Shown: positions 23,301 through 33,600 of the stretch, piece by piece
How the letters are laid out: every line of letters starts with the position of its first letter
Position numbering within the stretch: the stretch's first letter is position 1
Assembly: GCA_039619475.1 (NCBI GenBank)
Contig: CM077115.1
Location: 517,286,815 to 517,350,814, forward strand
Source of the DNA: Icerya purchasi
Lineage: Eukaryota; Arthropoda; Insecta; Hemiptera; Monophlebidae
Direction of reading: 5' to 3'
Length of the DNA: 64,000 bases
Position numbers and translations under genes: made by a program
The notes under the pieces: model-generated
Seen by the model: the letters and a program-made list of their open reading frames with translations, nothing else
What the model was told of the DNA's origin: nothing
Databases searched by the model: none

Positions 23301-23600
23301 AGAAAATATAAAAAAAATAATAAACATAAAATAAGAAAACAAAGCGCAACAAAAAAGCTAGGAAAAAAGAAACAAAAAAAAAAAACAACTGAATATAGAA
23401 AATAGAAATAGATTAGCAATTATTGATAAGTAAAATAGATAGATTAAGTAAATATTACACGATCATGTATATGAATAAGTTAATTTAAGATGGTAAAATG
23501 TCAAATAGGATAATTCGTCGACAAGCGTTTTAGCTTGACGAAAATTTTTGTATATAAAAATTATAAATACATATTTTAAAAAAAAAAAAAAAAAAAAAAT
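20341..23600 (+). mobile_element. Near-complete CR1/Daphne-like non-LTR retrotransposon
   Basis: The element includes an A-rich leader with AAAATA-type repeats (20353-20433), one intact 966-codon frame, a 3' untranslated region of about 240 bp and a poly(A) of about 23 bp (23578-23600). The sense strand is extremely A-rich, as in several LINE groups. No ORF1 (gag-like) precedes it, so either the copy is 5'-truncated exactly at the leader, or the family has one frame. Intactness and a clean poly(A) imply a young insertion. The 5' boundary is uncertain. Confidence 0.8.
20434..23334 (+). CDS. Endonuclease/reverse transcriptase polyprotein of a non-LTR retrotransposon (intact)
   Basis: The 966-residue protein has an N-terminal apurinic-type endonuclease: Asn11 (HINIRS), Glu38 (LGEVN), Tyr111 (YRSP), Asp143/Asn145 (IGDININ), Asp190-His191 (IDHI) and Asp214-His215 (ADHN). 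It nicks target DNA for target-primed reverse transcription. A basic linker (about 240-450) leads to the reverse transcriptase: ATGIDGI (456-462), NYRPIAV (514-520), FIDLSRAFETVDH (584-596), GVPQGSNLAPILF (642-654) and the active-site YADD (673-676). The thumb contains YKYLGVMMD. No RNase H or zinc knuckle follows. The pattern fits the CR1/L2/Daphne/jockey assemblage; the exact clade is not certain. The start is the first ATG after the A-rich leader. Codon use is strongly A-biased (AAA, ATA, AGA). All catalytic residues are present, so the protein may be active. Confidence 0.92.
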   Translation: MITKLNIAHINIRSMRKNWEEVEILEGRQEYDILILGEVNIKKDEINLYNLEGYEKCHNLDAEGVKHGIVIYLKGDKKIQTQIKNKNMENAECVIIEITWYEEKLCLWVLYRSPSGKANKYIKEIKEIDKKYMENCSTIYIGDININTGKHNSVATKYMNTMAGMGYESNLEGYTREEWRENRFTQTKIDHIYTKKKKRNIDFEYYNTDIKIADHNMIVCTVKMEMGKIGGKQMELNRSFLMENKVKNELRRIKWEGKSDKLDAENLYESIKEKFEKVYTECRQTKNTSGEGKIQRKKEWMTQKIIEMIKKRDKLYKKVKKNNQNIELRRKYNKFRNQVNAEIRRQKDMFVGESFKVAQGDIRKTWLNINKIIGKQRSLGVDETISKYFGKEQKAREIADKFSKEFKNGIKKLEHKCNKVLLGKREEDEVKVNMYLPKANVEQVGKIIDGLKETKATGIDGIRIKDIKTVKIYIVKEITKLINQTLKEGKIPNGLKISKTRPIYKKGKHSEYENYRPIAVSNVIATILEKYVANNLTKYLQENRIIDKTQYGFQKGKSTSKAIGELTEKIRDSFEEGKKVLITFIDLSRAFETVDHKIIINTLEEIGITNNLKRWFQSYLTQRKTCVNILNVQSEKEEMDVGVPQGSNLAPILFIIYTNGLYKELSYSEVVAYADDIAIVTSHKDMKEAEIKMQKDLITISKWAHDKSLRINVKKTKAMVLRKKRDSSDLYCPNIIMHSNECVHSMGERRECEMKNCQKLDIVMQYKYLGVMMDQHLRWDIHMEYIAKKIRAVLPALYTLKKYATNETLKVVYYALVESRIRYGIQAWGMARKAYLGKINKLQIKCLKLIGNHKGETDSEIIKKENVMSIRGMYLLLKIWEYISAEKKIELEERINTEYELREKLSYQLPLARTKMGEQTDKYIITQMLNKIPKEIIEKEKIGERKRKIKEWLQEEENIKKIINIK

Positions 23601-23639
23601 ATATAGGTATAGAGAAAGAATATATTACTTTTTAGGCTC

Positions 23640-24900
23640 ACCTTTGAAACGATTAAAAGGGGAAAAGGAGTCAGTTTTTTGTTCTTGGCCGCAATTACAT
23701 ACGTGCCGCCGTTGCAGTGGGGAATAACGATATAAAAAGCTGGAAAATCACCAGAATTTTCATCATCCTATCGAGAGCAATTGGTTACCTATAATGTCTG
23801 AAGTTTTTCGAAAATTACCTTGGTGAAGCGCTTAAGACTAATAATTAAGGAAAATAATACCATCCGAGACTTTCAATTTGGGTTCAGGAATAGAGAATCA
23901 CTCGACAATTGACCCCAAGTTCGTTCACAGACGGACAAACTACAATGAATGTACCTTCGAAGAAAAGATGCATTTTGTCCCTGCAGTATTGTGCTTGGCG
24001 TCGCGTAAGCTTTTGACAAAGTTTGGCACGAAGGCCTATCGCACAAGTTAAACCTGCTTCTCTCCGAGGCAACTACTGTATGTGCTCATAAAATCATATC
24101 GAGAAGTTCGATGCTTTCAGATTTACTTTAACGAAGCTAAATCTGGTTTCTGTGCTTATAAGTGCTGGCGTTGCTACTCCGGGCAGTGTGTCCTGTAACC
24201 TTTGTTACATTTGCTGTACAAGTTCGGATATACCAACACAGTGTGCCAAATTCGTTAGTAGCAATATTTGCAGATGACACTGCTACGCTAAAGGTAAAAT
24301 CCAAATAGATACTGCTGACAATCTATAAGCAGCTATAAAACTAACTGTCCCGGGGGCATAGCTGGTCGGAAAATGAAACTGAATGAAATAAAATCTACGC
24401 GAGTACGTATTCCGGTGATTATAAACGGTCAAGAGTGACTATGCTTACTACACAATTGCGATACCGCGAAATATCTAGGAAAATACATTTAGATGCGAGA
24501 CTCGCCTGAAGAGAGCCCCCCGCCCGTGTAAGGGTGAAAGAGAAATGAAACTTCGTTCAAAAAAACTTGCATCGGCTATTACTAGGGTTTAATTTGTCAG
24601 CTCAATCTTGCAAGCAAGAGAAAATAAAACGTTCTCCTTTACGTGGCAGTCATCAAACCTACCTGTGCGGAGGAGCACCGTAGCTTAATTACAAGAAGAC
24701 AATTCGAGTACTTCGGAATAAATTACTGCGCTACATCACCAAATGGTACGTAAGAAATAATACCATGCATCATGATTTGCAGATTGATACATTTAACGAA
24801 GCTATTGCTCGGTTTACTTCTAAACGCCAATAACACGTGAATCTGGAGATGATACATTTAACGCAGTATTAAAACGTCGCAAACCACTCGATTTAACTGT
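23640..24900 (+). pseudogene. Degenerate jockey-clade LINE reverse transcriptase
   Basis: Across shifted frames one reads FQFGFRNRESLDN (about 23872-23915), LGVA-AFDKVWHEGL (about 23995-24040, first catalytic Asp), and LVAIFADDTATLK (about 24255-24295, active-site FADD intact), then AKYLGKYI-like and thumb sequence. The AFDKVWHEGL and FADDTA wording is characteristic of the jockey clade. It starts about 40 bp after the poly(A) of the intact LINE and lies in the same orientation. Many stops; no tail found. Confidence 0.7.
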
Positions 24901-25280
24901 ATAATTTAAATATGTATTAACTATCGAACATCGTGTAAATTAGAATATGTTCGGAATATTGGCCAATTAAAATGGCCTAATCATTTTTATGTGCTCTAAT
25001 GTTGGCATTTTTTTTAAATAACCTAAATCCTGATACAAAATGTAGAAAAAAAAAGAGAAAAAACCAAAGTTTGCTTTTCGTCGTATTTCGAAAAAATATT
25101 TCGGCTGCTGAACGCGTAATGAATATAATCGCGCGAAACATTAATCAATTTTTTTCACATTATCGCCTTCAAAGTTTTAAATAAAATTTTTAAGAAAAAT
25201 TGGAAGTTTTATCAGTTTTTGCAACAAGATGTTAAACACTCAGGAAAAATATGAGAATAATTATTAAGACTATACCAAAA

Positions 25281-25289
<9 letters not shown>
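24901..25289 (+). other. Intronic sequence between two LINEs
   Basis: AT-rich, nothing recognised. It ends at the poly-T that marks the 3' end of the next, minus-strand LINE. Confidence 0.4.
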
Positions 25290-25311
<22 letters not shown>

Positions 25312-25371
25312 GTCGGGTACCATGTACTGCTGCTATGGCCAGGAGCACCCGTAGTAAGTAGTCATTGGATG

Positions 25372-28300
25372 TTATATGGAGTTAATCATATTTATATTTC
25401 GGAGAAAGTGAAGGACTGCTTCTATTGCAACTGGATCATTGGATAAAACTTGTTTTAATGAATTGCAACTAAATTTTTGAGGTCGATATATGGAGTATTG
25501 TGGACATTCAAAAAGAATAGGTGTCGGAGTGTTAAGGGTGTCTGGTCGCAGCGGGAACACAATGGTGGCTCTGTTTTATTTATAATATAACTATGAGTCA
25601 GTGCAGTATGACCAATACGAAGACGAGACAGGACTACCTGTTCTTTTCTACTGAACGTAAATGATCTCCAAGGAATAGGATAAGAGCGGATAGCTCTAAG
25701 GTGATTAGTCGTAGGGATTGCATTCCACAGGTCGCAAAAGGATTCATTTGTTTTGTATTTGATGATAGTGATTGCATCAGATTCAGATATAGGTATCAAG
25801 GGATAGGGTTGGATAAGGGCTGCCTCTTTAGCTGTTTTGTCTGCCAGTTCATTTGGTGAAAAACCTGTGTGACTTGGGATCCATAATAAAATTATATTAA
25901 GAGTAGGGTTACGGTATAAGAGATTTAAAATTTCTATAACAATAGGATGTAATTTAGTAGAGTTACGGTTGAAGCACATAATAGCAGAAAGAGAGTTGGA
26001 GCATATTAATAGATCTTTGTAGTTTTCAGTGATAGCAGTGGATATAGCGAGGTATATTGCGTACAGTTCAGCAGAAAATACCGAATATTGTGGTGGTAAG
26101 CTGTAGCGCAGAAGATCTCCCTTTGAAACTACCGCACTACCACATAGTTTGTTGAATTTAGATGCATCGGTGTAAATTTTTCTATATTCTCTATATTTGC
26201 TTATAGTTTGTTCGATGTGGTTATTTATTTGATTTGTAGGAACTGGATGAGTTGTGTAAGGTGTTAGGGATATGTCGAGTTGAATCGGGAAGAAGTGCCA
26301 GGGGGGATACTGTGTATAATTTTTTTATAAATTAAATAGGGAATTTCTGGAATAGGAAAATTATCAGGAAGTTGAGATAGTGTTTGAAGATGTACGTGAT
26401 ATTTTTCAACGAGGTATTTTCTTCTTAGAAACACGGAGGCCATTCTTCCGCTTCACAATAAAGGCTGTCGACTGGGCTCGTACGGAAAGCACCAATGGCT
26501 ATTCTAATAGCTGTATTGCATACGATATCGAGCTTCTTCAGCGTAGTATTTTTAACAGTTGCACCGTATATCATGATTCCGTAATCCAACTTTGCTCTTA
26601 CAAGACATCGAAATAAATGTAATAAGGATTTTTTGTCCGCTCCAAATGATGTATGGGCCAATCTTCTCAGCATGTTCATGTTCGTAGAGGTCCGTAACTA
26701 ATAAACTGTTTATGTGTTCTTTCCATTTTAACTCGTTATCCCAGAGTAAACCTAGATATTTCACAACTGATTTCGTTTTTATAGGTTGATTTTTAATTGT
26801 GATCCGCAGTTTCTTTGAACATTTGTTACTTCGGCAGAAATGAACGGCGACAGTTTTCGATTGAGAGAATATTAGACCATTTTCTGCTGCCCATTTTGTC
26901 ATACTTATTACAGTGTCTTGCAAAATTTTTTCACCCGCTGAAATATTCCGACATGGTAAAAAAAATGCTATATCATCCGCAAATATGCTAAAGAAAACAG
27001 GTTTTTGTATCGATGATGAAATATTATTTATCATAATGTTGAATAAGGTAGGGCTAAGCACCGAACCTTGTGGTACGCCATTTTCAAGTAAATGTTGTGT
27101 TGAATATACATTCCCGATACGAACCTGAAATTTTCGGTGGTCTAGAAATTTTTTTATGAAGTAAAGAGCATATATTCCCAGTGATTGACCAATCACATAG
27201 TGTATCTAGGATTTTCCGTTTCCATGTCGTATCGAACGCTTTTTGGAGGTCGAAGAAAACCGATAAAACGTGAGCTTTGTTTTGTATATAAAATTGTATT
27301 TTATTACTAATATAATATAGTGCATCGATTGTTGATCTTTTTTGGCGGAAACCGAACTGATGGCGTGTTAATAATCCTTGCTGCTCAATGATCCACAGCA
27401 GTCTTCGGTTGACCATTTTTTCCATTAATTTACATAATGTAGATGTTAGGGATATTGGTCTAAAATTTCCCAATTCATTACTTTTATGACCGTGCTTCGG
27501 TATAGGGATTACAATTGCCCGTTTCCATTCCGTTGGAAATTGATGCGATCTCCATATTATAGATGCGAAGTAATTGTTCAAGCCCAGCTGATGAAAGATT
27601 TTTTAAGAATTCGGTATAAATTCTATCTGGTCCTGCAGATGTGTTTATTTTTGTGGATTTTAGAGCTTCCTCGAGTTCTTTATAAACAAAAGGGATACTG
27701 TATAATTTTTCATTGTCAGTAGGTTCCTTCAGGGGTTTTGTTTCATGTTCTAGCCGGTATTGTATCTCTTCATTTGATAGATGACAATTACTTGATATCT
27801 GTGCTAGATAATTTGCAAAAGCTTCTGCCAAAGTGAGAGGGTTATTATATATTTTATTTTTAATTAGAATACTATAAAATCTATTTTGATGTGAGCCGTT
27901 CATCGCGCGGATTTTGTTCCATACTGTTGTAGCCGATGTTGTAGAGTTTATAGATGACGTAAATTCATTCCATGACTTTCGTTTAGTCTGTTTAAAAATA
28001 AACTTAGCTTTTGCTCTTAGTTTTTGATAATTAATATGATTTTCAGGTGTTGGATCGTTTTTTAGTTTTCTTAGGGCTTTTCGTCGGTTTTGCAGGGCCA
28101 TTTTGCAATCACGATTCCACCAAGGGTTAATTTTGTTTCTAAAGAAATAAGTTTTCTTTGGTATTGAATTTTCTGCTGCTTCTAATATATCTGCTGTAAA
28201 TGTTGAGGTAACTGAATTAATATCTCCCGTTACGAGGTCGACTGTTATTTTATTTGTGTCATTTTGGTATTTTTGCCAGTTGGCTTTCTTAAAGTTCCAT

Positions 28301-28988
28301 CTTGATGGAGGTTGTATTACTGGGACATTTTTGAGAATATTTACTATAAGCGGTCGATGATCGCTACCTGCTAAATCATTATGTTCTGTAATATGAATTA
28401 TTTCAGAGAGTGAGACACTGGATATGATTAAGTCTATGTTTGACCATGTTCTATACGAGAAACTAGAATGACTGAGGCTATTATTATTATGTATTATCAA
28501 ACTGTAGTTGTCAACTATGGATTATCCTTCCTTTTTTATTCCATTTTTTGCAGTTCCAATTAGGGCTGTGTGCATTTGTGTCCGCACAAATTATGAATGG
28601 TTTTGGAAGTTGATTGACCAGAATGTTCATTTCATCCTGGTTTATTTGCTGCAAAGGTGGTATATATATATATGTTGCATATAGTGAATTTTTGTTTTTC
28701 TGTTTCAATAGTGACCGTTATATTTGGAATTGTGCTAATAGTATTTATTTTAGAGTAGTATATTCCATCCTTTATAGCTGTAAGCATACCGCCGTGTTTT
28801 CTGTATTGAGAATTTGAGTTTTCTTGTAGTGAATTGAATGATTTTAGTTTTGTTGTGTGTGTTTGTTTTAGATTTGTTTCTTGTAGGCATATTATTGTAG
28901 GATTATGATGTTCATATAGTAATATTTTAAAATCTTCATAGTGTTGGTAATATCCGTTACAGTTCCAGTTTAAAATACGTATATTCAT
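25372..28988 (-). pseudogene. LINE ORF2: endonuclease, reverse transcriptase, RNase H; frameshifted
   Basis: The endonuclease begins at 28988 with ILNWNCNGYYQHYEDF, then CLQETNLKQ, FIICADTNAHSPNW and LAGSDHRPLIV, giving the catalytic Asn, Glu, Asp and His. Frame breaks fall near 28640-28700 and 28510. The reverse transcriptase follows: SAGPDRIYTEFLKN (about 27630), FRPISLTSTLCKLMEK (about 27460), FFDLQKAFDTTWKR (about 27250), NGVPQGSVLSPTLFN (about 27080) and FSIFADDIAFFL (about 26985). The RNase H domain contains IYTDASKFN (about 26170), SAELYAIYLAI (about 26055) and PSHTGFSPNELADKTAKEAA (about 25880-25820). A Cys/His segment CSRCDQTPLTLRHLFF lies near 25560. Breaks near 27560, 27150, 26690, 26430 and 25980 split the frame. 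Domain order is complete; only mutation has killed it. Confidence 0.85.
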
Positions 28989-29042
28989 AATAATTTTAAT
29001 TGAATTTTTGAAATTTTTTAGTTTTTGTTTACCTGATTTAGT

Positions 29043-30478
29043 TTATTCAGTAATGGGAAGTTGATCTGATAGTTTTTTTATTATTTTTGTAAACTGAATT
29101 TTTACTGCTCTATTCTTCAGAAGAGGTTTATTTTCTAAGAGCGTATTACGTAATGCGTGTATATCATGTGTAAAGTCTTTTGCTATGTTTATGATATCTT
29201 TTTTGCCTTTGCACATGCCGACAAATATTGTTAAATTAGATAAAGAAAGGGGATATTTGTTTTCATTTTTCTTAATGTTTTCTTCAAGATGGTTGAGCAT
29301 TTGTTCTAGTTCGCTTTCAGTTATATCTACTTTTGTAGGTTGGTCGTTATCTGAAAAATCTGTATCTTGATCTGTATTTATTTGGTTTGAATTTTGTTCA
29401 TGTTTTTTGTCAGATGATGAATTGCTTTTTTTGTATTTGTTTTATTTTTAGGTTGCTCGTTTGTAGTTGATTGATCAGAGGTGTGAGTGGTACTTGTTGA
29501 CAAAGGCCTCTTGTGAAGGTTGTTGGGATTTGTACTCGATTGTAGTATATCGGAGTTTTCTGTGAGCACTTTTCCATCCGATATGATCGCATCGGAAAGT
29601 TTGTCAGTGTCTGTAGGTCGGTTGTTGTTGGTTTGTTTCTTCTTCTTCCTCCTCAGCAACGTTCATACAACTCCTACTAGTGTGCCCTTTTTCACCACAC
29701 AAGAAGCATGTAACTGTATCTGGTGAGAAAAATATTCGATACGTCACATCTTGGTAGCGTAAGAGAAGAGTTTCTGGGATTTTGTTTGCTTCTTCCGGGT
29801 TAATGAAAAATTGACGTTTTGCGTTTAGCAAATGCTCGTATCCCTTTGTTTCACCCATACCATATCTTATAAAGGAAATCTGTGAATCAACATTTATATT
29901 ATAGTTCGTTTTTAGGGTCTGTTCAACTATTGAATGAGGTATAGAAGGGCATATATTTTTGATATAATGATACGTTTTTTCGGATTAATTAATCTTCTTA
30001 TTTGTGTGATGTTATTATTAATTTTGATAGTGCTGTGATTTTCAATTATATAGTCAACTAATTTTTTGTTCGATAAAAATATTGCAAATCTATCACGAGA
30101 CATGCGCGATACATATTTTAAATTTACTGGTTGAACAATTTCTCCTATTTTCATGATAAAATCTTTTTGGCTTTCGCCTTTTGGAATATTGAAAACTATA
30201 GCTTGTTCTTTTGAGGGAAAATTCATTTGAGCAGCCGCTTTAGCATAATTAATCGTATTTATTGAAGTATTACGGTGCTGATTTTGTTCTGAAATCGGTT
30301 GATTAGAATAAGAGATAAAATCATTACCGGCGATTTGTTGATTGTTACCTTCATTTATTGGTATTGGCATCGTTGCTGATAACGGATTTACGAATGGTTG
30401 CTTTGTTGTGTTGTTTTCTGCAGTAGTTGTTACAGTTGTTGGGGGAGCATGAGGTAATCGGCGAGCGGACAAGTCCAT
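29043..30478 (-). pseudogene. LINE ORF1 (gag-like, CCHC zinc knuckle), frameshifted
   Basis: The start codon at 30478 opens MDLSARRLPHAPPTTV, a Thr/Asn-rich head. A structured segment follows (AIVFNIPKGESQKDFIMKIG, then RFAIFLSNKKLVDYI, a typical LINE gag RNA-binding fold). The first frame stops at 29927; with a shift near 29950 it continues NICPSIPHSIVEQTLKTNYN and reaches CFLCGEKGHTSRSC (29718-29677), a CX2CX4HX4C knuckle. Further shifts near 29640 and 29370 lead to a Ser/Thr/Asn-rich region and the end SDQLPITE at 29043. The product would bind the element RNA in ribonucleoprotein particles. At least three frameshifts make it non-functional. Confidence 0.8.
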
Positions 30479-30540
30479 CCTGTGCTAATCAAACGGCTCG
30501 TCAGCCGTTCGATTATTTATACACGGCGATGTTAATTATC

Positions 30541-31100
30541 ACTCAAAACAGAAAACCGAAAATTATAATCGAGTTTTATTCTTTTTATATCACGTTTACG
30601 ATTTAGAATTTTACGGCATACACGGAAAACACATGAATGCACGACCGAGCGTTATCACTTTCTTTTTAAAATTTTTACTTTCCTAAAATCGAAAAAACAG
30701 GGAGATTTCAGAAACCAAGATTTATCCTGTTCACATCAGAAATAATATTCAACATATTATAACCATAATTAAAGAACAAAATACATAAAGATAAGGAGTA
30801 AAACTGGCCAAAGTCGAGCCAAAAATAAAACAACAAAAAAAAGACAAAAACAAAATAAAAAAGCATCTAGTTCCCGATATCATCGTTAGTGTGTAAGACT
30901 TGATTGATAAAATCGAACTACTTGCTTTACGCCACATTATAAATACGATTATACCATTATAAAAGTATTTATGCATAAAGTACGCAATATTGATGCGTAC
31001 AATGTAAACTATGATTACAAAGTGTACCTGACATTAAAGTGAAATTAAATTTTATGAATAATGTTTTTATTTATACTTTCTTTTGAAAAAAAATAGATAT
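30541..31100 (+). other. Intronic AT-rich sequence
   Basis: Nothing recognised. The part next to the LINE may include its 5' untranslated region. Confidence 0.35.
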
Positions 31101-31527
31101 CAGAGCGGTGCCTAGAATTTCAAAAGGGGTTGTTTTTCGAAGATTTTCTTTCCATATTTATTTTATAAATAACAATACATTTTTCATTAATATTCGTACT
31201 ATTAATCATAATTTCCATCATTTCGATATTTACATATATTAATATGAATTACCATTTAAACAGAATTAATAAAAATTACATATGTGTTATTGATTATATA
31301 ATTAGTAATGGAAAATTTTCAATAGAATATTAATGAAGTACCTAAAAATATGGAGCGTATTTTTTCTTTTTAAGGTAAAAACACCCTAAAAAATCATCAA
31401 TATTTATTTTAAATTTTCGACTTTTTTTTTTTCTGAAAATTTTTGTGTATTTATAATAACTATTTCAGTTCCAACGGGGCGGGGGGGGGGTTACTCCCAA
31501 AACCCCCCATCCGTGGACACGGCTTTG
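31101..31527. mobile_element. hAT-like MITE, copy A
   Basis: The left end CAGAGCGGTGCCTAGAATTT and right end (reverse complement CAAAGCCGTGTCCACGGATG) resemble the termini of the 54.5-kb copy. Interior sequence matches that copy in reverse orientation, including TATTAATGAAGTACCTAAAA and AAATCATCAATATTTATTTT. It contains a poly-G run at 31481-31490. No transposase. A target-site duplication is not evident at this copy. Confidence 0.6.
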
Positions 31528-31744
31528 CAACAGTTTCTTGTTTAACAATTTTAATATTTGCATGTGTTGATGTACTTTTATTTAAATTGATAATTCTGCG
31601 ATGACATTTGTAGGATAGACAACGACATGTTGACAGCTTGAAGTCGTTATGAAAGTTAGATGTTGCGAGACTAAAAATTTTTACAAACTAAATACGAATA
31701 TAATACGTGTGAAACGAATTTTATTAAGAAAAAGGAAGTCTCTT

Positions 31745-31910
31745 TTCTTCTCTTATAGCAAAAATTTTCCTGTTACTTTTCCATTAAAATCAAAGTCGTC
31801 CATAATCATTTTTTTAATAAAGAAAGAGCATCTCTCCTTTACTTTTTTATAGCAAAAATTTTCCTGTTATTTTTCCATTAAAATCAAAGCCGTCCATAAG
31901 CATTTTCTAT
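31745..31910. repeat. Two-copy tandem repeat, period 94 bp
   Basis: TTATAGCAAAAATTTTCCTG followed by TTAYTTTTCCATTAAAATCA and AAGYCGTCCATAAKCATTTT occurs at 31753 and 31847 with few differences. Confidence 0.75.
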
Positions 31911-32999
31911 CGATAGCGTTAATCTTTCTCGGTACAATTTCTTAAAAACGAGTTGAACTTCAGTTGTTGCAAAAAAAAAAAAAAGTAAAGTTGCGCACAT
32001 TCGCTAAATGTACTTTTTTTCGAGTTTATTTATTAATTATTAGAAAATTTAATAAATTAGCTGCTGCCCTGCTCGCTCCGTAGACAGATGGATTATTTAG
32101 TTTTATTCTATTTAGAAATAAATAGAACACGTGATCCTCGACAATTTTTTTTTTTTTTTTAGCGAATTGTGTATAATTCGGAAAAGCTGTCAGCTAAAGA
32201 TAATACAGCTAAGTGACCCGAAAATGGAGATCTTTTTGTCACCGAACATATCATGACATCACACACTTCTGCCTGCTCGGTTCTAAGATTTTCATTGTTT
32301 AACTTACTATTGTTAATATTATGGTATTTTGAATATTTAAAATCCAAAACTGATTTTTTTCTGTAACGAAAGAACTCTAGGGTCATTTATAATCTGCAAG
32401 TGGAATTTTATTCTACTACAACAAAAAGAAAGCGAAAAACAAAAATCGTAACTTTTAAGAATTGAACTGAAATCAGCAGCTCGATATAAATTGTACTATC
32501 ATTTTGTGCGGCATTTGATTTTGAAAGCTCTTCCATGTAACTCTAGTAATATCTCTCTCTCTCTCTCTTTTATAAGTAAATATCGTATCTGAATGGGGAA
32601 TTTCATCTAAAAGTGCAACCGCGTTTTTGTACAATTATATCTAACGTCGCACAGCGTTCGTTATGGTCTGCTTAAAAAAAAAACAAAAAAAAAGTATACG
32701 AAGCCGCTTCTCTGAAAGGTTTTACAAAAAAATTTCGGAGAACACTACAATTCATTGAAGCTGCTCTTTACTCATTTACTAAATTAATTTGACTAGCGTA
32801 ATAATCAAAATTCAGCAGAAGGAAAAGGATTCTTCGTGTTTTAGAATTGCTCGCACACCCCGGAAGAACCAAACATAACAGATGCTCCCCTCCGTCATCG
32901 TAAGTTTGGCCGATCGTCAGTTAGGATTTTCGTCGTTTAATGTATTTTAAGTTGTTCAAGTGTGTGTTTGTGCATCATCGCGTTTTTCCGGAATAAAAA
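31911..32999 (+). other. Intronic sequence with (CT)n run
   Basis: No gene recognised. Poly-A at 31972-31984, poly-T at 32146-32160, (TC)n at 32552-32569, and a less AT-rich patch at 32850-32960. Confidence 0.4.
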
Positions 33000-33600
33000 A
33001 ATACAAAAACAAAAAACCCTTTTACAGACTTCGTCGTCGGGGTCGCATTTCTTGCATCTATATTCTTCGATTCCTGGTGTATCTCATGGTGTCTTGTCGA
33101 CGTTTGCATGGGAAGTTGGCTGGTGCATTGGTAGTTGCTAGCTCCAATCTTCTTCTTCCTTTAATGGGTTTTTCCTGAACTCGTCCTTGCAATGCTAAAA
33201 TGAAAACACCGTTTTCCCGGATTTTATGTGCTATGTGTTTCAGCTTTCGGTGCTTAATATTTTCAACTATCGTTTTGTTTTCTTCATTTACTTTTGTCAA
33301 TACGTTTGTTGCAAAATCAGTTTCATGGTATTTTTAATAATCTCCGATAACACTACATTATTTCAAACGCGTTTAGTCTTCTTACAATATCCGCACTCAT
33401 TGTCCAGGTTTCACACGCATAATACCGTCTAAATGTAGCATCTCATTATTCTCTTCCGCAGGTCTATGCTTAAGGTTCTGTTTTTTAAGACGTTGCTAAG
33501 GTTATTTAATAGGCTTTCTTTGCCATACCGATTCCTTTTAGGTCTCTTTCGTCCTTACTTATGAGAGCACTTAAATATCTAAACAGTAATATTCTTAAAC
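33000..33600 (-). pseudogene. RTE-like LINE fragment (3' part of reverse transcriptase frame)
   Basis: Minus-strand translation gives, in pieces, DLKGIGMAKKAYLNNLSNVL (about 33555-33495) and TLSIDLRKRIMRCYI (about 33475-33430), then an open stretch with IKHRKLKHIAHKIREN (about 33255-33205) and GRRRLELATTNAP (about 33155). This order (IGMAKKAF, LSIDLRKRILKCYVW, RKLKYLGHIMR, GRRR) is the C-terminal region of RTE/BovB-type elements, also present at 41.1-41.6 kb but in a different subfamily. Broken by frameshifts; 5'-truncated. Confidence 0.65.

Larger units (their letters stand above)
25290..30540 (-). mobile_element. Near full-length I-type LINE (gag, endonuclease, reverse transcriptase, RNase H)
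   Basis: The element reads right to left: 5' region (about 30540-30479), gag-like ORF1 (30478-29043), 54-bp spacer, ORF2 (28988-25372), a short 3' untranslated region (25371-25312) and poly(A) (poly-T 25290-25311). ORF order, a CCHC knuckle in ORF1 and an RNase H domain after the reverse transcriptase are the hallmarks of the I superfamily (I/LOA groups). Both frames are broken by several frameshifts, so this copy is inactive but only moderately old. It is antisense to NFI. The 5' boundary is a guess, as no target-site duplication was identified. Confidence 0.85.

Noticed and set aside
20676..23419. Several minus-strand open frames (up to 133 codons) rich in Phe, Leu and Ser.
   Set aside because: They are antisense shadows of the A-rich LINE frame and have no independent support.
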